From contig RPOS01000293.1 of the NCBI GenBank assembly GCA_003820635.1, positions 1 to 21,645 on the forward strand: a DNA stretch of 21,645 nt, given 5' to 3'. This DNA comes from Verrucomicrobiaceae bacterium (GTDB lineage: Bacteria; Verrucomicrobiota; Verrucomicrobiae; Verrucomicrobiales; Akkermansiaceae). A model generated the notes under the pieces. That model had not been told where the DNA came from and ran no database searches. It saw only the letters and a program-made list of their open reading frames with translations. Both the position numbers and the translations under genes were made by a program. How positions within the stretch are numbered: position 1 is the stretch's first letter; every line of letters starts with the position of its first letter. Below, piece by piece: positions 18,241-21,645 of the stretch.

Positions 18241-19767
18241 GTGCCTTCTTATCTTCACCTGGCTTATCGAAGGAACGCACGCGCTGCCTCTAAAAACTAT
18301 TCAATCAAACCTCATAAAGATATTGAGTCCCTCAAAAAAGCACGAGAGGATTTTGGGTTTTTCTGTGAGTATGTAGCGGACAAACCTCCTGCCCAGCACC
18401 ACAAAGATTGGCATAGGCACTTTGTAACAGAAGAGGACAGTAGTTGTCTTTTGCGAATTGCTGGGCCTAACGTCGATCTACTTGCGCCCCGTGGGTCAGC
18501 TAAGAGCACCGTCCTGGGCCTCCTGACCGCTTGGGCCATTGGTATCCATACACAAGCTAAGAGGCCCTTACAGATCCTCTACTTGTCCTATACGGTTGAT
18601 ATTGCCCGTTCCAAGTCGGCAACCATCAAGCGAATCATTGAAAGCAAGCGATATCAAGAAGTTTTTCCTGAAGTACGTCTTTTAAAAAACGTCACCAGCA
18701 ATGAGTACTGGTCAATTGACCATAAGTTTGCTGGCATTGACGTAACAGGTGATGAACAGTTTACCCTCTGCGCTGCAGGCCTTAAGGGTTCAGTGACCTC
18801 CAAGCGTTCACACCTGGTCATGATTGATGACGCTATTAAATCAGCCGCAGATATTTCTAACCCTGACATCAGAAAGATGATGCAGGATAACTGGAATGCT
18901 GTGATCGCACCCACCATGTTTGAAGGTGCAAGGGCAATTTGCCTTGGTACGCGCTTCCGACATGACGACATTCATTCCACTACATTCAACGAACAAAACA
19001 ATTGGACCCAGATTGTCCTCTCGGCCATTCAAAATGATCCCAAGACAGGGGATGAACTTTCTTATTGGCCAGACATGTGGTCGTTGGACTACTTAAAGGA
19101 AAAGAAAAGGCAAGCACCTATTGCTTTCTCTTTCCAGTACATGAACCAAGTCATCAGGCAAAACGAGTTGTCGTTGGCGCCTGAGCTGATTGTAAAAGCG
19201 GAAATTTCAACGGAGTTTGACACGCTTGGTATTGGGGTTGACTTGTCTGCTGGTACTAAGGAAAAGAACGATTACACCGTTATGGTTTTGGGTGGTCGCA
19301 TTGGCGACCGCATTCATATTATTGACTACCGCCGCTTACGCGTCATGGGCAACTTAGAAAAACTAGATGCCCTAAAAGAACTGCTCAACGACTGGTCAAT
19401 TCTTGGTAAAGATAACGACGGTAATTACTTCCCCACTTATTCCACTTGCGACATATGGAGTGAGGCGGTGCAGTACCAGGCATCCCTAGAAGCTGACTTC
19501 AAGCGTGTCTGTTTGAACCAAGAGAGTCTTTATAACTTGATCTGGCACCCGGTCAAAGGCTTCCGTGCTGACAAACTTGCTCGTTTCCGTGGCATTATGG
19601 GTATGTTTGAAGACCGGAAGATTGTCTTTAATCGCTACCGTAATTTCACCAACATGTTTGAAGAGCTTACAAACTTTGGTGTTAGTAGTCACGATGACTG
19701 TGTCGACGCTCTCGTCTGGTTGGTCACTGGTCTAGCTAGAAAAGGGCAACTTCAGCTTGATTACTAA
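18241..19767 (+). CDS. terL: Terminase large subunit
   Basis: The 508-residue protein is the ATP-driven motor that packages phage DNA and cuts it with a nuclease domain. The ATPase shows a Walker A-type loop APRGSAKST (residues 82-90), Walker B VMIDD (193-197) and a coupling-motif-like LGTRFRHDD (235-243). The nuclease half has GVDLSAG with Asp334, then DIWSEAVQYQ (about 404-413), and a final HDDCVDAL (484-491), giving the expected acidic metal ligands. The start is GTG at 18241, matching the normal N-terminal length before Walker A. It should act with the portal encoded further right. Identification is firm; the exact terminase subfamily is not. Confidence 0.95.
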   Translation: MPSYLHLAYRRNARAASKNYSIKPHKDIESLKKAREDFGFFCEYVADKPPAQHHKDWHRHFVTEEDSSCLLRIAGPNVDLLAPRGSAKSTVLGLLTAWAIGIHTQAKRPLQILYLSYTVDIARSKSATIKRIIESKRYQEVFPEVRLLKNVTSNEYWSIDHKFAGIDVTGDEQFTLCAAGLKGSVTSKRSHLVMIDDAIKSAADISNPDIRKMMQDNWNAVIAPTMFEGARAICLGTRFRHDDIHSTTFNEQNNWTQIVLSAIQNDPKTGDELSYWPDMWSLDYLKEKKRQAPIAFSFQYMNQVIRQNELSLAPELIVKAEISTEFDTLGIGVDLSAGTKEKNDYTVMVLGGRIGDRIHIIDYRRLRVMGNLEKLDALKELLNDWSILGKDNDGNYFPTYSTCDIWSEAVQYQASLEADFKRVCLNQESLYNLIWHPVKGFRADKLARFRGIMGMFEDRKIVFNRYRNFTNMFEELTNFGVSSHDDCVDALVWLVTGLARKGQLQLDY

Positions 19768-19797
19768 ACCTAGAATTAGAAGAAAAGCATTTTTGTT

Positions 19798-20091
19798 GTG
19801 GGTCCGGAATACTTAGCGATTGGCTTGACGGCCATTATTTCCGCAGTTACTGGTGGTAGCTGGGTTGCAAATAAAATCTTATTGCGCCAAAGCAAAGAGA
19901 TACAACAATCCTTCAGCTACACTAGTTCTCAAAAGAGAAGGATTGATATTTTGGAAGACCAAATCAACCGCATGCCAATGGAGTATGTACTTAAAGTTGA
20001 CTTTTTAAGAGAAATAAAAGAAATGCATGATAATTTTCGCGAAATCAATAATAAACTTGATAAGCTTATGGAAAAGATTTTGTCGAAATGA
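19798..20091 (+). CDS. Membrane protein with coiled-coil tail, 97 aa
   Basis: An N-terminal hydrophobic helix (about residues 4-27, EYLAIGLTAIISAVTGGSWV) is followed by a long charged coiled coil (RRIDILEDQINRM, then FREINNKLDKLMEKILSK). One membrane anchor plus a helical rod suits a small phage membrane protein. Holin- or spanin-type lysis roles are possible, but only one membrane segment is seen and there is no lysis gene beside it. The start is GTG. The stop overlaps the next ATG by 4 nt. Confidence 0.72.
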   Translation: MGPEYLAIGLTAIISAVTGGSWVANKILLRQSKEIQQSFSYTSSQKRRIDILEDQINRMPMEYVLKVDFLREIKEMHDNFREINNKLDKLMEKILSK

Positions 20092-20270
20092 GCTACATCC
20101 TTGAGGTCCAGGAGGACGAAAACGGAGAGCTGTATATTACGTTTCCTGAAGAAGTAATTGAAGAGCTGGGCTGGCAGGAAGGAGATATTCTTAACTGGGA
20201 CGTACGTGGAGAAGGTATCGTAATTTCCAAGGTGCACGAGGCATCTGGCTATGAAGTTATAGAAGAGTAG
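20088..20270 (+). CDS. AbrB/SpoVT-like small protein, 60 aa
   Basis: The sequence MSYILEVQEDENGELYITFP, EEVIEELGWQEGDILNWDV and GIVISKV has the order of an AbrB/MazE swapped-hairpin domain: strand, x-ITFPxEVxEELGWxEGDxL, strand. Family members are DNA-binding regulators or antitoxins. No toxin gene follows, so an antitoxin-toxin pair is unlikely here. Coupled by ATGA to the membrane protein within the packaging block, it may be a late-gene regulator. The fold call is from pattern; the function is inferred. Confidence 0.7.
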   Translation: MSYILEVQEDENGELYITFPEEVIEELGWQEGDILNWDVRGEGIVISKVHEASGYEVIEE

Positions 20271-20295
20271 AATACAAACAATAGCTAGAAGGCAG

Positions 20296-20778
20296 ATGCG
20301 GTATTACGGCGGAGGCCCCGTAGGCATGGGGAACGCAGGAGTTTTTAATAACTCAAGTATCGGTGGCATTCCCGTGGGAGAAGATCCACGTTTTCCAATG
20401 TCCCAAGAACAGTTTTGGAACGAAGCCGACCGAATCAAAATTCAAAATATTCCTCCAGGGGATGTCCTGAAGCGCTTCAAGGAAATTCACGGGCCAAAAT
20501 TAAAAGGTGCGTCCGTGCCTGTCAGTGATCCAATGGGATCGATTGGTAATCTGGGCGGCCTTCAAAATGCACAGTTTTTTGGGGGTCCCCAGTACGGACA
20601 GGCATTTGAGCCAATTAGCATGGATCCTCCGTATTCAGCGCAAGAACGTGCAGATGATCAAATCCTTCTTCGCTCTTTGCAAAAAGGCGAAATGGGGACT
20701 GGCCCGCAAATTGATAAAGCAATTCAAGATATTATGCAACGCACTAGCATGGGTGGCACTGGCTTGCGAGGCGTCTAA
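20296..20778 (+). CDS. Hypothetical protein, 160 aa
   Basis: A Gly/Asn/Pro-rich N-terminus (YYGGGPVGMGNAGVFNNSSI) is followed by a helical stretch (MSQEQFWNEADRIKIQN). Then come PPGDVLKRFKEIHGPKLKG, a flexible Gly/Phe/Pro middle, and a helical end (QIDKAIQDIMQRTSMGG). I do not recognise a family. It sits directly between the AbrB-like gene and the portal region and shares one base of its stop with the next ATG (TAATG). A virion or head-assembly accessory role is plausible from position alone. Confidence 0.7.
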   Translation: MRYYGGGPVGMGNAGVFNNSSIGGIPVGEDPRFPMSQEQFWNEADRIKIQNIPPGDVLKRFKEIHGPKLKGASVPVSDPMGSIGNLGGLQNAQFFGGPQYGQAFEPISMDPPYSAQERADDQILLRSLQKGEMGTGPQIDKAIQDIMQRTSMGGTGLRGV

Positions 20779-20927
20779 TGAAAAAGAAAAAGCTAGCAAA
20801 GAAAGCCCTGGAACACCCTGAGCTTTTTGCGCCAGCAGAACTTATGTATTTTGAACGCTGGTTGCATTACAAAAAACAACAAAAGAAAACTGCTAAGATT
20901 GAAGAAAGTAACGAGGAAAATAGTTAA
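20778..20927 (+). CDS. Small basic ORF, 49 aa
   Basis: The small frame starts MKKKKLAKKALEHPELFAPA and continues ELMYFERWLHYKKQQKKTAK, ending in an acidic tail. Both ends are coupled by TAATG: its ATG to the stop upstream and its stop to the portal ATG. That double coupling in one frame strongly supports translation. The family is unknown; charged helices suggest a small binding protein made in ratio with the portal. Confidence 0.65.
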   Translation: MKKKKLAKKALEHPELFAPAELMYFERWLHYKKQQKKTAKIEESNEENS

Positions 20928-21645
20928 TGGCTGTCGACGCTAAGGCCAGGCTTGACGAAATTGTTGAGTCGTACCTCGAAAAAGACTCTGGTACGGTTGT
21001 AGATACTGGTGTTGTTGCGTCACACCTAGCGCAGATGAAACTTTTTGGCATTCGCCAAGGGGTTGAGTTTTTTCCCGGACAAGATAACTTTGGTGCTCAA
21101 CGCAAAGACTTTATTGATCGCGTAGTTAAATACAATCAAATTGATATCCGCCTTGATTCCATCTGGGATTATTTCCTTTGTGATGGCAAGGGTATTTTTT
21201 ATATTCGGCCCACAAAACAAAACTATCGTATTTACTACTTCAGGGAGCACGAGTACCGCAGCTACTACAACGTAGACGGTGAACTGGAAGAAGTGGTGAT
21301 CATCTATAGCTACAAGGTGCGTAAGGCGGGCGGCGCTCATGACGGCATCAACGTAGCCAACGCAACAGGTTCGTCACTTACAGGTGAGCCTGGAGCCAAG
21401 CGTTATATCCGCCTTTCGATCAAGGCCAACGAGATCGAAGAGACGCACTCAGATGCTGAGATGTCATTTGAGATGCCTGCCGCAATGGCGCCAGGGCGCT
21501 CTAAGTCTTTTAAAAACTCTCTAGGTTTCATTCCTTGCGTTGAAATCTTCAACAACCCCAAGGGCTTCTCTAAAGAAGGCGTTGGTGAGTTTGATGCTTT
21601 AGCCAATCACATCGTCACGCACGATGACTTGGTGCGCACCATGCG
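20927..21645 (+). CDS. Portal protein, N-terminal part, runs off right edge
   Basis: 239 residues are visible. An N-terminal helical region leads to a beta-rich part (GKGIFYIRPTKQNYRIYYF, about residues 88-106). Then SLGFIPCVEIFNNPKGFSKE and GVGEFDALANHIVTHDDL (about 199-231) follow. The pattern IPCVEIFNNP..GxSEFDAL..I...D.L is typical of the stem and clip transition of SPP1/HK97-like phage portals. The portal is the dodecameric ring through which terminase drives DNA, and it sits three genes or so after terL, as usual. The call rests on pattern and position. Confidence 0.75.
   Translation, partial: MAVDAKARLDEIVESYLEKDSGTVVDTGVVASHLAQMKLFGIRQGVEFFPGQDNFGAQRKDFIDRVVKYNQIDIRLDSIWDYFLCDGKGIFYIRPTKQNYRIYYFREHEYRSYYNVDGELEEVVIIYSYKVRKAGGAHDGINVANATGSSLTGEPGAKRYIRLSIKANEIEETHSDAEMSFEMPAAMAPGRSKSFKNSLGFIPCVEIFNNPKGFSKEGVGEFDALANHIVTHDDLVRTM

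Noticed and set aside
1..21645. tRNA genes, CRISPR arrays, insertion sequences and attachment sites
   Set aside because: By eye I saw no cloverleaf, no regularly spaced direct repeats with spacers, no transposase or integrase motifs and no terminal inverted repeats.

Overview
The window reads as part of the genome of a tailed double-stranded DNA phage. The right side carries a large terminase (18241-19767) and the start of a portal gene (20927 to the right edge). Many of the small proteins on the left resemble hypothetical families that I associate from memory with phages of Synechococcus and Prochlorococcus. A cyanophage is therefore the likeliest source. No database search was possible, and I saw no rRNA, tRNA, integrase, transposase or CRISPR array.

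Layout. Positions 1-7896 form one long minus-strand operon of about 22 small, tightly packed genes, many coupled by ATGA, TAATG or ATGACTGA overlaps. In transcription order it runs from a small membrane protein at 7896 down to an L,D-transpeptidase and a PcfJ-like protein that leaves the left edge. Positions 7897-8354 are a gene-free control region. It holds a minus-strand promoter with a perfect -10 box, a Fur-box-like dyad, several inverted repeats, and the intrinsic terminator of a separate minus-strand gene (8355-8567). From 8689 rightwards all genes are on the plus strand: about ten Ala/Gly-rich proteins with hydrophobic or glycine-zipper segments (likely internal virion or DNA-ejection proteins), a strikingly glycine-rich protein, a possible small terminase, the large terminase, a membrane/coiled-coil protein, an AbrB-like protein, two small proteins and the portal.

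How it fits together. The plus-strand block looks like packaging and DNA delivery. The minus-strand block looks like host-interaction and envelope functions: a secreted SH3b protein, a Pro/Gln-rich membrane protein and a YkuD transpeptidase sit side by side, plus many unknown small proteins.

The most unusual content is non-coding. The minus-strand operon carries a five-copy element that folds on paper as a compact H-type pseudoknot: stem 1, CT, stem 2, stem 1', invariant TTAAAC, stem 2'. The arms change together between copies, and each copy lies 26-34 nt before a gene start. The same operon has two hairpins with different stems but an identical TGCAAAC loop, three copies of a terminator-like unit beginning TGACnTTTG, a perfect 13-bp hairpin that shares bases with one of those units, and a pair of C-run repeats. 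Together they suggest a dense RNA-level or operator-based control layer that I cannot match to a named motif.
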